Assembly: GCF_040215725.1 (NCBI RefSeq)
Contig: NZ_CP157969.1
Coordinates: 310,001 to 374,000 of the forward strand
Source: Rhizobium sp. ZPR4
GTDB taxonomy: Bacteria; Pseudomonadota; Alphaproteobacteria; Rhizobiales; Rhizobiaceae
Direction of reading: 5' to 3'
DNA length: 64,000 nt
The notes under the pieces were generated by a model that was not told the origin of the DNA, did no database searches, and saw nothing but the letters and a program-made list of their open reading frames with translations. Shown here piece by piece: positions 38,383-46,671 of this stretch. Each line of letters starts with the position of its first letter. The stretch's first letter is position 1. The translations under genes were made by a program, and so were the position numbers.

Positions 38383-39537
38383 TCACAGTATGGCGCGTAG
38401 CCCCGGAACGCGTCGAGCCAGCAATCCGACGACCAGAAAGCTGGCGACCACGCCGACGAGGCTTGCCATCAGGAATTTCCATTGCGGGGCAATGGTCCAA
38501 TCGTGCATCACGCGGGTCACCGCGATGAGAACAGGGGCGTGCAGAACGTAAACGCCGAAGGCATTCCGGCTGAGGAACCTCGTCACCCGACCCTGATAGT
38601 CGAAGAGGTCACGATACAGCACAACTAATCCTAGGCTGAGCGAGGCACAAGTTGCCGATCGCCAAAAGTCCATGCCTGCCGCCTGCCAATGCCAACCACC
38701 GCCATAATCAGCCAGCCGACCCTCGAGGGCTCCTCCAAAGACGACGATCGCTGCCCACAGCGCGATGCTCGCAAGCAGCCCTCCTACCAACCAGCGCCGT
38801 CCCGCACCGCTCGAAATCTGTCGCAGCCAATCGCCACGCCACGCCGCAACCCCGGCGGCGAACATGAAGGGGTACTGCGGCGCGTCGTGAATGTCGATGT
38901 TGAGGATGGTGAGGCCCTCAGGCGCCAGCAGCCCAACCGCGAACGTCACCGTGCTCATCACGATGACAAAGCCTAGCACAGGAGCAAGGCCCGGTACCGA
39001 CCGGATGGAGGGCTGGCCGATCTGTCGGAAGCAGCAAAACAGGGCAAAGCAGCAGGAAAACAGCAACAGCACCAGGCAGAACCAGAGCGGGCCGGAGCCG
39101 TCGAGAAGTTGGCCGTTGGAGAGGTGGTGCAGCCAGTCCTCTGCGAAACATCGGTGCGGCTGCGACCACCATGATCCCGCCACGTAATACTCTGTCAGCG
39201 GCCCAATCAGCCCGATGTATAGGAGGAGTGGTATGCCGAGACGATACAGCCGTTCCCGTATGAAGCCGACGACGCCGCGGCGGGCGACTATACCGGCGGC
39301 AAAGTATCCGGCGATGCCGAACAGCAGCCCCATCGAGACTGCGTGCTGAAACGACTGGTAGGCCGCAAAGGCCACCTTGGTAACCAAGCCCAGCGGCGGA
39401 TGCTCGCGGTAGTACCAGCTTCCAAACGGCGAGTAGGTGACGGCGGCGTGCATGACCACAACCATGCTGATCGCCGACCAGCGCAGATTGTCGATATAAA
39501 TGAGTCTGTGGGTTGTCGGTGAAGCGGGTTCCATCAT
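38383..39537 (-). CDS. Acyltransferase 3 family membrane protein
   Basis: About 384 residues from the ATG at 39537, chosen because AAGGAG stands eight bases upstream; the frame is open to 39768 without a start signal. It begins R-L-I-Y-I-D-N-L-R-W, the mark of acyltransferase-3 proteins, and has about ten membrane helices, including V-V-V-M-H-A-A-V with the histidine typical of the active site. Such proteins O-acylate surface polysaccharides or other carbohydrates. A perfect 12-bp inverted repeat covers its start, suggesting control at translation or by a repressor. Confidence 0.85.
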   Translation of the reverse strand: MMEPASPTTHRLIYIDNLRWSAISMVVVMHAAVTYSPFGSWYYREHPPLGLVTKVAFAAYQSFQHAVSMGLLFGIAGYFAAGIVARRGVVGFIRERLYRLGIPLLLYIGLIGPLTEYYVAGSWWSQPHRCFAEDWLHHLSNGQLLDGSGPLWFCLVLLLFSCCFALFCCFRQIGQPSIRSVPGLAPVLGFVIVMSTVTFAVGLLAPEGLTILNIDIHDAPQYPFMFAAGVAAWRGDWLRQISSGAGRRWLVGGLLASIALWAAIVVFGGALEGRLADYGGGWHWQAAGMDFWRSATCASLSLGLVVLYRDLFDYQGRVTRFLSRNAFGVYVLHAPVLIAVTRVMHDWTIAPQWKFLMASLVGVVASFLVVGLLARRVPGLRAIL

Positions 39538-39571
39538 ATTCGCATCTCCTTTGCTGGAGGCGAATATGATG
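39532..39571. promoter_or_regulatory. Perfect 12-bp inverted repeat over the acyltransferase start codon
   Basis: Arms 39532-39543 (CATCATATTCGC) and 39560-39571 (GCGAATATGATG) with a 16-base spacer that holds the Shine-Dalgarno. In mRNA this puts the start codon in a stem and the ribosome site in the loop. In DNA it could be an operator. Confidence 0.65.
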
Positions 39572-39655
39572 TCCGAGGCCGAACCGGTCGCGCCGAAAGT
39601 CGCGATCAGGATCGCCGAAATCTGCAAAATCTGGCCGTTTTCAACAATCGGTGCG

Positions 39656-39925
39656 TCAGACCGGCTCCGCAAGAGCCCGTTTAAGGGATTCGCTTGGCGT
39701 TTCTCCGGTTTGCACGTTGAATGCCCGATTGAACGGACCGATCGACTCGAAGCCGGTATCCACCGCAATCATCAAGAGCGAGAGGCCATACACGAACTGG
39801 CGATAGTCTATCGGGAAATGATTGGGAGTGATGATCCGACCGTATCCAGGTTTAATTTCGGCTCGAACGTTGGCGAAGCCGCCGGCCAGAAAGTGTTTCA
39901 TGCCGATGTTCATCCGATCCCACAT
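39656..39925 (-). pseudogene. AraC-family regulator remnant (C-terminal HTH)
   Basis: Only the last helix-turn-helix is recognisable: I-A-V-D-T-G-F-E-S-I-G-P-F-N-R-A-F, then T-G-E-T-P-S-E-S-L. The sensor part and first HTH are absent. Regulators of this kind often neighbour acyltransferase-3 genes, so this may be what remains of the local regulator. Confidence 0.65.
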
Positions 39926-39973
39926 CGATCAGGGGAAGTTGAATTGCCACGCAGTCCCTCTGCCCTGTCGACC

Positions 39974-41425
39974 TCACACGGTACGGAACAGTGCGCCGAG
40001 GCGAGACTTGATGTACGTGATCGAGGATGCCACGTCTTTGGCGATACCGTCGGGAACGCCATTAAGGCCCTGCGATAAGGCTTGCATTTGCTGACCGATG
40101 AAGCTGCTTGCTTCAAGCGCTGCGCCGGTTGCGCCATTTTGCATATTTGCTGCAAACTCGAGTAGTGCTGCCTGCATTCCGTTTGGCGGTGCTATCCGCG
40201 CTTGAGCAACGTCGGCAGGCGACGCGCTGTAGGGTGTGGCATCGAGCCATTCCGGCCCCGGATTGTCTGGAGTCGCGAGGGTCAGAGCAATCGACAAGTC
40301 TGGCGCGATCGCATCGCGTTTCGTCAAAGGTAGTCCCAAATTGGGAAAGCGTTTACGCAACGTCGCGATGATGGATGTGTGATCAAAAGGCGTGTCGTTT
40401 TGCGGTCGCAGCACCGTACCCTCAGGAACGTAGGGCGAGACAATAACAGCGGGCACACGCACACCATACCGACTAAAATCGAATGCGGCCCCGGGTCGTC
40501 TTGGCTCCGGCGGTTGTGCCGGCGGAGGCGGAACGTGGTCATAGCATCCGCCATGTTCGTCATAGGTAATGATGAGAAGTGTTCGCGCCCACTCAGGGCC
40601 ATTGCGAACCGCGTTATAAACGTCGGCAATCAGCTGCTCGCCAAGAGTTGCCACATGGGGTGGATGCTGATCGTTCGGCAATGATACGTCGGCGAAGTAG
40701 CGTGGCTCAATAAACGAGTAGGCAGGCAAATCTCCTGTTTTCGCGTCCGTCAGAAATTCGTCGAAAAGTCGAAAACGATTTAGTGAAAGCGAGAGCTTCT
40801 GAAGCGTGATCGATTGCGGCACGTCATGGAAGTAGATGTTCCAACCGCCGGGTAATTGCGCATCGTCGATGCGGTTGTAAATCGTCGGCATCTGGTATGG
40901 GAAGTGAACAGGGGAATTGTTCTCATAGCCATTAGCGGTAGCAGTATGCACGAAAAAGCGGTTCGGCCAGGTCTGGCACGGGGCGGAAGCAAACCAGCGA
41001 TCACATACGGCGAACTGCCGCGCCAGTTTGCTGATCACGGGAACCTGCTCGGGCATGAAATAATGCATCACACTGGCGGGATCATAAACTCCGGGCGAGT
41101 GGGCTGCCTGAGCCTGATAATTCTTCACAAAGCCGCTCATATCAGGCTTCGCTCCGGGCCTTGGTAAGCTCATGCCGAACAGCTGCATATTGATGTCAGT
41201 CCAACTCTCCCCCGGATCGGGAGCAGGTATGGACATCGTCGCGTCGCTGGAGCCGGCTATATTGTGAACAGCGTATGCAACACCCGCTGCGTCGAGATTG
41301 GTTTCGGAACCTGACAAGCCATCAAAACCCGGTGATTTGGGATAGAGTTTGCCGAGCATGCTGTCGAAAGATCGGTTTTCCAGCATGAGAACGACGATAT
41401 GCTCGATCTGATTGAGTGCGCTCAT
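39974..41425 (-). CDS. Phospholipase C/acid phosphatase-type phosphoesterase
   Basis: A 483-residue phosphoesterase from the ATG at 41425. The opening I-E-H-I-V-V-L-M-L-E-N-R-S-F-D is the metal-binding motif of the non-haemolytic PLC/AcpA family. I-T-Y-D-E-H-G-G-C-Y-D-H-V and D-H-T-S-I-I-A-T-L-R hold further metal ligands. It probably hydrolyses phospholipid headgroups or phosphate esters. No signal peptide is seen, which is odd because relatives are exported by Tat. Confidence 0.88.
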   Translation of the reverse strand: MSALNQIEHIVVLMLENRSFDSMLGKLYPKSPGFDGLSGSETNLDAAGVAYAVHNIAGSSDATMSIPAPDPGESWTDINMQLFGMSLPRPGAKPDMSGFVKNYQAQAAHSPGVYDPASVMHYFMPEQVPVISKLARQFAVCDRWFASAPCQTWPNRFFVHTATANGYENNSPVHFPYQMPTIYNRIDDAQLPGGWNIYFHDVPQSITLQKLSLSLNRFRLFDEFLTDAKTGDLPAYSFIEPRYFADVSLPNDQHPPHVATLGEQLIADVYNAVRNGPEWARTLLIITYDEHGGCYDHVPPPPAQPPEPRRPGAAFDFSRYGVRVPAVIVSPYVPEGTVLRPQNDTPFDHTSIIATLRKRFPNLGLPLTKRDAIAPDLSIALTLATPDNPGPEWLDATPYSASPADVAQARIAPPNGMQAALLEFAANMQNGATGAALEASSFIGQQMQALSQGLNGVPDGIAKDVASSITYIKSRLGALFRTV

Positions 41426-41663
41426 TGTATGGCCTTTGGACGATAAGGTTGGGAAGGCTATCTCCAGAGTTGCTGGCACGCGCCGGTTTCTCGCCGGTCC
41501 GGCGAATACTCATCAATTTAGCCGGAACGTCAAATCAGAACGGGGGCGCCGGGTCGCGAGCATCTTGTCCTGCTCATATGGCGGCACTTCACATTGTGTT
41601 TGCACCGCATCCGGGCGGAGCGCAGACTGCCTGGAATTGCCGCCCAGGTCGTCAACTGCGATG

Positions 41664-41735
41664 TGGTTGCGGTCGCGGAGTCGAACCGCCTGATCCAGCA
41701 CAGTTGCCGACGAGCGCCCGGCGCTCCTAACCGCA
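41664..41735 (-). tRNA. tRNA-like element with encoded CCA but no normal anticodon loop (probable pseudo-tRNA)
   Basis: On the minus strand the 72 bases begin TGCGGTT and end GACCGCA-A-CCA. The seven-base acceptor arms pair fully (one G-T). A D-arm-like hairpin (GAGC/GCTC) and a T arm with loop TTCGACT and four stem pairs follow. The anticodon arm pairs as CGGCA/TGCTG around only four bases, so no standard seven-base loop with anticodon exists. It may be a pseudogene or a tRNA mimic. Confidence 0.45.
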
Positions 41736-41982
41736 TCTCTCCCACTCTAGAAGTCAGTCCCTGAAATCTACTGCGGATACGACGGTTTTTCAGCTGTCTA
41801 AATGGCTAAACCACGTGCAACTTTCGTCCAGCCTTCTGCGGTGGGGTCTACGGCAGCGGTTGAGCGGCGATCCCGAGTTCATCAGACAATCGCAAGCCAG
41901 TACGCGACTATTTCATGAACGTGACGTTCCCCACGTTCCGCCTTTGGACACAAACTGTATAGTCAGCGACCTCGGCTCGCTC

Positions 41983-42007
41983 GGAACCTGAGCTACTCCT
42001 GGAAGTT
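41983..42007 (+). promoter_or_regulatory. EcfG-type promoter before the 49-residue gene
   Basis: GGAAC at 41983-41987, 17 bases, GTT at 42005-42007; the start codon is 25 bases further on. Confidence 0.7.
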
Positions 42008-42031
42008 ATATCCCTGGAAGGAGAAGCTGCC

Positions 42032-42181
42032 ATGATCCGCAAACTAAAATCGGGCGAATATCGTCTTTACTCGCGCAAGGTCGATCCCAAGACGCATAAG
42101 CGCAAAAACCTCGGAACCTTCAAGAGCCGAGAGGCGGCCGAGAAGCATGAGCGTGAGGTGCAGTATTTCAAGCACCACTAG
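42032..42181 (+). CDS. 49-residue basic protein, phage-integrase-arm-like
   Basis: Begins M-I-R-K-L-K-S-G-E-Y-R-L-Y-S-R-K and continues K-R-K-N-L-G-T-F-K-S-R-E-A-A-E-K-H-E. Two or three beta strands and a helix with basic residues resemble the arm-type DNA-binding domain of integrases, but the whole gene is only that. GGAAGGAG precedes the ATG and an EcfG-type promoter lies just upstream. These signals argue it is a real stress-induced small gene. Its role is unknown. Confidence 0.75.
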   Translation: MIRKLKSGEYRLYSRKVDPKTHKRKNLGTFKSREAAEKHEREVQYFKHH

Positions 42182-42212
42182 CAGATCGGCAAATCCGCAT
42201 ATGGCCATCTGT

Positions 42213-42237
42213 GAAACAAAATTCGAGCTATCCGGTT
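42213..42237 (+). promoter_or_regulatory. EcfG-like promoter before the BON gene (one mismatch)
   Basis: GAAAC at 42213-42217, 17 bases, GTT at 42235-42237. The second G of GGAAC is A. The start is 29 bases on. Confidence 0.5.
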
Positions 42238-42265
42238 TATTGAGTTGGAGAAAAGGAGAGTGGCT

Positions 42266-42763
42266 ATGACGCAGCCTCGCAAATCCAAAATCCTGCCACG
42301 AGAAGAGGATTATCGCGACTATCAGGATCGCGACAATCGCGATGGCTGGCCGTATTCGGATGAGAGCGGTTTGAGTTCGCCCGATCCGGAAAAGCGGGGA
42401 TATGGCACCACCCCGGCAAATTTTGACGAGGAACCCAATTCGGGCGTGATTGGGGATACCGCAGACGCGGACGGGCTCGAAGAAGATACGGCCCACACGA
42501 TTGGGCCACTTCCACCCAGCCGCATCGATGACGATGAACTGGAAGCGACGATTACCGAGCGGCTCATTGAGAGCAAGGACATCGATGCAGACAGCATTGA
42601 GGTTCATGCAGATAGCGGTGTCGTAACATTAGAAGGCAGCGTCGAAACGCAGGCGGTTGCCGAACAGGCGGAAGCTCTCGGGCTGTCTACCCCTGGTGTC
42701 GTCAAGGTTCACAATAATCTCAAAACGATCAGCGTTGATTCCCATATTCCGCCAGATGTATGA
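42266..42763 (+). CDS. BON domain protein
   Basis: A 165-residue protein from the ATG at 42266 (AAGGAGA upstream). The first 90 residues are acidic and probably disordered (R-E-E-D-Y-R-D-Y-Q-D-R-D). A single BON domain follows from about residue 90: I-T-E-R-L-I-E-S, V-H-A-D-S-G-V-V-T-L-E-G-S-V and a G-V-V-K-V-H-N-N-L end. BON domains are linked to membrane binding and osmotic stress. No signal peptide is present, so it is probably cytosolic. A near-EcfG promoter fits a stress role. Confidence 0.82.
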   Translation: MTQPRKSKILPREEDYRDYQDRDNRDGWPYSDESGLSSPDPEKRGYGTTPANFDEEPNSGVIGDTADADGLEEDTAHTIGPLPPSRIDDDELEATITERLIESKDIDADSIEVHADSGVVTLEGSVETQAVAEQAEALGLSTPGVVKVHNNLKTISVDSHIPPDV

Positions 42764-42961
42764 CATGCGGCCTCGCGTGTCATAGAAGTTCGGAAAAATG
42801 GTGCCTCCTTCTAGCCCAGCCACTTACTCAAATGTGGAATCGATTTGTGAGGCGGTTCCACATCACCGCAAAGCTTCGTCGGTGCCATTTCGCGTTCAAA
42901 AGCTGGCAGTCGAGTGCCTTACCGCTCTTGAAAAACCCAAGTTGTTAGGTTATTTTGGAGC

Positions 42962-43189
42962 ATGGTCACCGTTCTCCGCGAAGCAGGAATGCGATTTGTC
43001 ATTTACACGGATGACCACGAACCGGCGCACACCCATGTCTATGGAGATGGGGAAGCCCGCATCAATATCCTTGATCTCACCGTGTTATCGAACCGGGGAA
43101 TGAAGAAGCGGGATTTGAGCGTCGCCCTTGCCATTGTCCAGGCGAACAAGCGCCTGTTCATCGAGAAATGGGAGAGCATCCATGGGTGA
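42962..43189 (+). CDS. DUF4160 family protein
   Basis: A 75-residue protein. The family core is F-V-I-Y-T-D-D-H-E-P-A-H-T-H-V-Y, with two histidines near acidic residues, then a K-K-R-D-L helix and N-K-R-L-F-I-E-K-W. DUF4160 genes are usually paired with DUF2442 genes; a toxin-antitoxin role has been suggested but I cannot confirm it. It overlaps the DUF2442 gene by eight bases. Confidence 0.82.
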   Translation: MVTVLREAGMRFVIYTDDHEPAHTHVYGDGEARINILDLTVLSNRGMKKRDLSVALAIVQANKRLFIEKWESIHG

Positions 43190-43592
43190 AGTTACCTTTG
43201 AAGATCGCCACTACCGAGACGCTACCCTGAAGGGGGAGGCGGAACGCGCCCGCGCGCCGATCCCGGCATCAGCCCGATTCGATGAAACATCCGGCCGCAT
43301 CGTCGTGGATTTCACCAACGGCGCTGCGTTCATGGTGCCCGCCCGATCGATCCAGGGCTTGGAGAATGCGACCGTTGCGCAGTTGGCGGAGGTCGAGCTT
43401 CTCGGCGAGACCGGACTGCACTGGGAAAGCCTGGACGTGGATTTCACCATCGCCGGACTGATGAACGGCATCTTCGGGACCGCGAAGTTCATGGACGCGC
43501 AGCGCCGAGGCGGCCAATCCCGATCAGCCGCAAAGATCGAGGCAAGCCGTACTAACGGTGCCAAGGGCGGACGCCCCCGGAAGAACGGCTAG
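43182..43592 (+). CDS. DUF2442 family protein
   Basis: A 136-residue protein from the ATG at 43182. F-D-E-T-S-G-R-I-V-V-D-F-T-N-G-A-A-F and L-H-W-E-S-L-D-V-D-F are the DUF2442 core. The C-terminal tail is rich in basic and small residues (N-G-A-K-G-G-R-P-R-K) and may bind nucleic acid. It is coupled to DUF4160. In a two-gene module it would be the candidate antitoxin/DNA-binding member; that is inference. Confidence 0.82.
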   Translation: MGEVTFEDRHYRDATLKGEAERARAPIPASARFDETSGRIVVDFTNGAAFMVPARSIQGLENATVAQLAEVELLGETGLHWESLDVDFTIAGLMNGIFGTAKFMDAQRRGGQSRSAAKIEASRTNGAKGGRPRKNG

Positions 43593-43821
43593 GGGCGCTT
43601 GCAGGTAAGTGGCTGGTCCTTGTAGCATCGCCATTCGATATCCATCTACTTTTGCGAGAACTACGGCTCCTCTCCTCCGTTGCACTGCAATGGCCGACTA
43701 GGCCTTAATCGCCCTGGTCCTTTAAGCGGTCCGTTCTTTGCCCTCCGTTCGATAATGTGACGGGCGTTTCCACTATCCGTTGACTTCAAGGCTGGCCCAA
43801 GGGCCGGCTGAGGAGATTCTA

Positions 43822-43977
43822 TTGAACAAACCAAACCTAATTGCCGCGTCCGCGGCGGCGAAACCGCGTGAGCTCGGTGAGGCTGACAAGAGGCCTGACA
43901 GCAAAAACTGGAAGCCCTATCCCTGTTTGCTGACCCGCAGCGAGCTTCAAAAGCTGATCGCCGAGCAACTCGGTTGA
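43822..43977 (+). CDS. 51-residue hypothetical protein
   Basis: Start chosen at the TTG at 43822 because GAGGAGA stands just upstream. The product reads [14 protein letters not shown] and ends [16 protein letters not shown] stable GC hairpin (about 43788-43807) lies immediately before the ribosome site. It is 40 bases ahead of the S21 gene, so the two may share a transcript. Function unknown. Confidence 0.6.
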   Translation: MNKPNLIAASAAAKPRELGEADKRPDSKNWKPYPCLLTRSELQKLIAEQLG

Positions 43978-44017
43978 CGACCATCCACTTACCATTGGCG
44001 ATAATAAGGAGAACAAG

Positions 44018-44221
44018 ATGCTGGTTCTCGTAAGAGACAACAATGTAGAGCAGGCGCTCAAGGTGCTGAAACGAAAGATGCAGCGCGAGGGTCTGTTCCG
44101 GGAAATGAAGGAACGGCGCGCCTACGAAAAACCGTCGGAGCGACGTATTCGGGAAAAGGCGCAAGCTGTCAATAGACATCGCAAAGTCATGCGGAAAAGG
44201 ATGGCGCGCGAGGGCCGCTGA
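44018..44221 (+). CDS. rpsU: 30S ribosomal protein S21 (bS21)
   Basis: A 67-residue basic protein with the S21 signature: [23 protein letters not shown], then [17 protein letters not shown] precedes the ATG. S21 sits at the small-subunit platform near the mRNA exit and aids initiation. Its place in an accessory, stress-linked region suggests a second copy of the gene, as many rhizobia carry several; this window alone cannot prove it. Confidence 0.92.
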   Translation: MLVLVRDNNVEQALKVLKRKMQREGLFREMKERRAYEKPSERRIREKAQAVNRHRKVMRKRMAREGR

Positions 44222-44448
44222 TAAGTCAGTCGGACCCCACATTTCTCAAACCGGAAAATTACGACGCAGTGGTTGATACCTGTCAAAGCGGTCTTCGCTG
44301 CGGTGAGACTAGCCCGGCATCAGCATGGCCTGATCCTTCTTCACATCAAACCGCACATCCAGCCGAGGATTGCTGTTCAGCAACGGCCTACCGACACCCA
44401 CGGGACGCGAGCTAGGCCTTCCCTTTCCGACATTGCCGATGATCGGAT

Positions 44449-45792
44449 TCACGGCGCTACCGGAGCAACGCGCCAAACCGTGTTACCGACGTCGTCGGCA
44501 ATCAACAAAGCGCCGGCTTTCTCGACCGCCAGGCCTACCGGCCTGCCCCTCGCCTCGTTGTCGGCATTCAAAAAGCCGGTCACGACATCTTGCGGAAGGC
44601 CTTTGGGTCGACCCTCGGCGAATGGCACGAAGACGACCTTATAGCCGTTGAATTGCTGGCGATTCCAGCTCCCATGCTCCCCGACGAAGGCACCGCCGTG
44701 ATATGCCTCTGGCAAACTGGTACCGGTATAGAAGGCCATGCCCAGAGGCGCGACATGCGAACTCAGCGCGTAATCCGGAACGATCGCCTTCGCAACCAGA
44801 TCTGGTCGTTGCGGCATGACCCTCGGATCGACATTCTTGCCAAAATAGCTATAAGGCCAGCCGTAGAAACCGCCCTCCTTCACCGAAGTCATATAATCGG
44901 GCACGAGATTGGGACCTAGTTCATCGCGCTCGTTGACGACCGCCCAGAGGGCGTGCGTCTGCGGCTCGAAGGAAAGACCATTCGGATTTCTCAACCCATC
45001 TGCGAAGATGCGATGGCGACCCGTTTCTCTGTCAACCTCCCAGATGGAGGCACGGTCCATTTCGGCCTGTATGCCGTTTTCGGTGATATTGCTGTTCGAT
45101 CCGACACCGACATAAAGCAGCGACCCATCGGGGCTCGCGACAAGGCTCTTGGTCCAATGGTGATCAATCGGACCACCTGGCAAATCGGTAAGTTTTGTTC
45201 CCGGATCGGGGATGCTCGTCTCCCCTGTCTTATACGGATAACGCACGATCTTGTCTGTCTCCGCGACATAAAGGTCGCTACCGACAAGAGCAACGCCGAA
45301 AGGGGAGTCGAGATGATCAAGAAAAACGCTCTTCGTTTCGGCAACCCCATCCCCATCGGCATCGCGCAACAAGGTTATGCGGTTGCTTCCTTCGTTGTTG
45401 CCGGCAGATGTCGCCATCGACTCGATCCAGCCCATGATCAGATCCTTGGGGCGTTTGAACGACGCCGCCGGCGGCGCTATGGATTCCACGGCAAGAACAT
45501 CGCCGTTCGGCAGCACATAAACCGAACGCGGATGCTTCAATCCCGTCGCCAGCGCCTTGATCTGCAGCCCTTCTGCTACCTGCGGCTTTTCGCCGTTTTG
45601 CCAGCCGATCACCTTGGCGACATGCATTGGCGGGATGAGATATTGTGTCTGTGCCGGCAGTATTGGATTTGGTCCGACCTGATCCTTCGGATCCTGTTCG
45701 TTCTGACTGCAGCCAGAAAGCGTGAGGATTGTGCCGCAGATAAGCGCAGCGAAGGAGAGAGGCGCAGTTGGTTTACCTGTCCTGATGTTCAT
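44449..45792 (-). CDS. Sorbosone dehydrogenase-like PQQ/beta-propeller lipoprotein
   Basis: A 447-residue protein. The signal ends L-T-L-S-G-C, a lipobox, so it is a lipoprotein. The rest is a six-bladed propeller of the soluble glucose/sorbosone dehydrogenase family: L-K-H-P-R-S-V-Y-V-L-P-N-G-D, F-A-D-G-L-R-N-P-N-G-L, E-H-G-S-W-N-R and a final G-A-L-L-I-A-D-D. The family oxidises sugars with PQQ in the periplasm; the substrate is unknown. Its start overlaps the DUF2231 stop (ATGA). Confidence 0.85.
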   Translation of the reverse strand: MNIRTGKPTAPLSFAALICGTILTLSGCSQNEQDPKDQVGPNPILPAQTQYLIPPMHVAKVIGWQNGEKPQVAEGLQIKALATGLKHPRSVYVLPNGDVLAVESIAPPAASFKRPKDLIMGWIESMATSAGNNEGSNRITLLRDADGDGVAETKSVFLDHLDSPFGVALVGSDLYVAETDKIVRYPYKTGETSIPDPGTKLTDLPGGPIDHHWTKSLVASPDGSLLYVGVGSNSNITENGIQAEMDRASIWEVDRETGRHRIFADGLRNPNGLSFEPQTHALWAVVNERDELGPNLVPDYMTSVKEGGFYGWPYSYFGKNVDPRVMPQRPDLVAKAIVPDYALSSHVAPLGMAFYTGTSLPEAYHGGAFVGEHGSWNRQQFNGYKVVFVPFAEGRPKGLPQDVVTGFLNADNEARGRPVGLAVEKAGALLIADDVGNTVWRVAPVAP

Positions 45793-46238
45793 CTTTCAAC
45801 TCCTGGACCTCTGCGGTAAATCAATGCCTGCCTTATCCAGCCGCTAAAAAGGACGAGCACGACCACCAGGGATGAAAGGATAAGGCCGGTCGGAACGACG
45901 GAAGTCCATGCATCCCTGCTGTGAACCAGCGCATTGAAGAACGACAGAACAAGGATAAAGGCATTAGAGATCGAATATAGCCAAACTGGCCCGCGCATCG
46001 GGGAAAGGCGCCGGCCGAGGGCATCGATGATCATGGCAATTATGGCAAAAAAACCGAACAGAAAGCCAACTGCAAGCAGCCAAGCGGAAGCGTCCGCCCA
46101 CATCATTTCAGCCGTTCCCCAGTAAGCCAGGTCCGTTGCCAATGTCCCGAGGAAACAAACCATTGGGATTGGAATGATGAGCGAGTGAATGGGGCGATGT
46201 GGAAGCGGATCGATAGCCCGAAGATCTTGATCGACCAT
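45789..46238 (-). CDS. DUF2231 family membrane protein
   Basis: A 149-residue protein from the ATG at 46238. It has four membrane helices and the opening P-L-H-R-P-I-H-S-L-I-I-P-I-P, with two histidines that may bind haem or metal. DUF2231 proteins often pair with PQQ-type dehydrogenases and may pass electrons. It is coupled to the downstream dehydrogenase gene and preceded by an EcfG-type promoter, so both are probably stress-induced. Confidence 0.85.
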   Translation of the reverse strand: MVDQDLRAIDPLPHRPIHSLIIPIPMVCFLGTLATDLAYWGTAEMMWADASAWLLAVGFLFGFFAIIAMIIDALGRRLSPMRGPVWLYSISNAFILVLSFFNALVHSRDAWTSVVPTGLILSSLVVVLVLFSGWIRQALIYRRGPGVER

Positions 46239-46281
46239 GTCGGCGTCTCCAATATTTATTCCTGCGAGAGAGCACCCGCCA

Positions 46282-46306
46282 AACATTTATTGATATGTTT
46301 TGTTCC
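46282..46306 (-). promoter_or_regulatory. EcfG-type promoter of the DUF2231/sorbosone dehydrogenase operon
   Basis: Minus strand: GGAAC (46306-46302), 17 bases, GTT (46284-46282); 43 bases before the start codon. Confidence 0.7.
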
Positions 46307-46463
46307 GGGCGAACACCCGGAACGTTGGAGGCCACGGCGAATCCTGAACTCAAACTCCCGACGAGGAATCCAACGGGCCGCCGGTTCAAGCTGGCCCGGG
46401 CTGAATTGAGGCATCGGGATTCCGCTCGGCTTCGAAATGAGCGGAAACTCAACCCTAGCTCGC

Positions 46464-46661
46464 CTATTTGCCACCTTTGCGCTTGGGATCGTGGCTATGA
46501 TGGCGATCCCGTTCGCCGCCTCCGCCCGAAACCTTGCTGCGGTCTCGCTTGTCGGGCTCGGCCGGCGGCTTAGAAATGTTCAAGGGCGCCTTGGCATTTT
46601 CATGGGATGCTCCGGGACCGCCCTGGCGAATGCTGGCTGGTGTTTTGGTCGACGTGGACAT
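46464..46661 (-). CDS. 65-residue hydrophilic protein
   Basis: Start chosen at the ATG at 46661 because GGGAGG stands six bases upstream. The protein is low-complexity: S-T-S-T-K-T-P-A-S-I-R-Q-G-G-P-G-A, later P-D-K-R-D-R-S-K-V and H-H-S-H-D-P-K-R-K-G-G-K. It resembles disordered stress-induced small proteins. It lies ten bases after the next small gene, in the same operon. Confidence 0.6.
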   Translation of the reverse strand: MSTSTKTPASIRQGGPGASHENAKAPLNISKPPAEPDKRDRSKVSGGGGERDRHHSHDPKRKGGK

Positions 46662-46671
46662 TGGCACCTCC

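Larger units (their letters stand above)
41426..42031. other. About 600 bases between the phosphoesterase and a 49-residue gene
   Basis: It holds a tRNA-like element (41664-41735), a 7-bp inverted repeat (41918-41924 and 41933-41939) and an EcfG-type promoter (41983-42007). I see no protein gene. Confidence 0.5.

Noticed and set aside
38080..38400. Plus-strand frame of 106 codons as a transposase fragment
   Set aside because: I looked for IS110/IS3/IS5-type motifs and could not support any.
44953..45819. Plus-strand frame of 288 codons
   Set aside because: Antisense to the sorbosone dehydrogenase-like gene.
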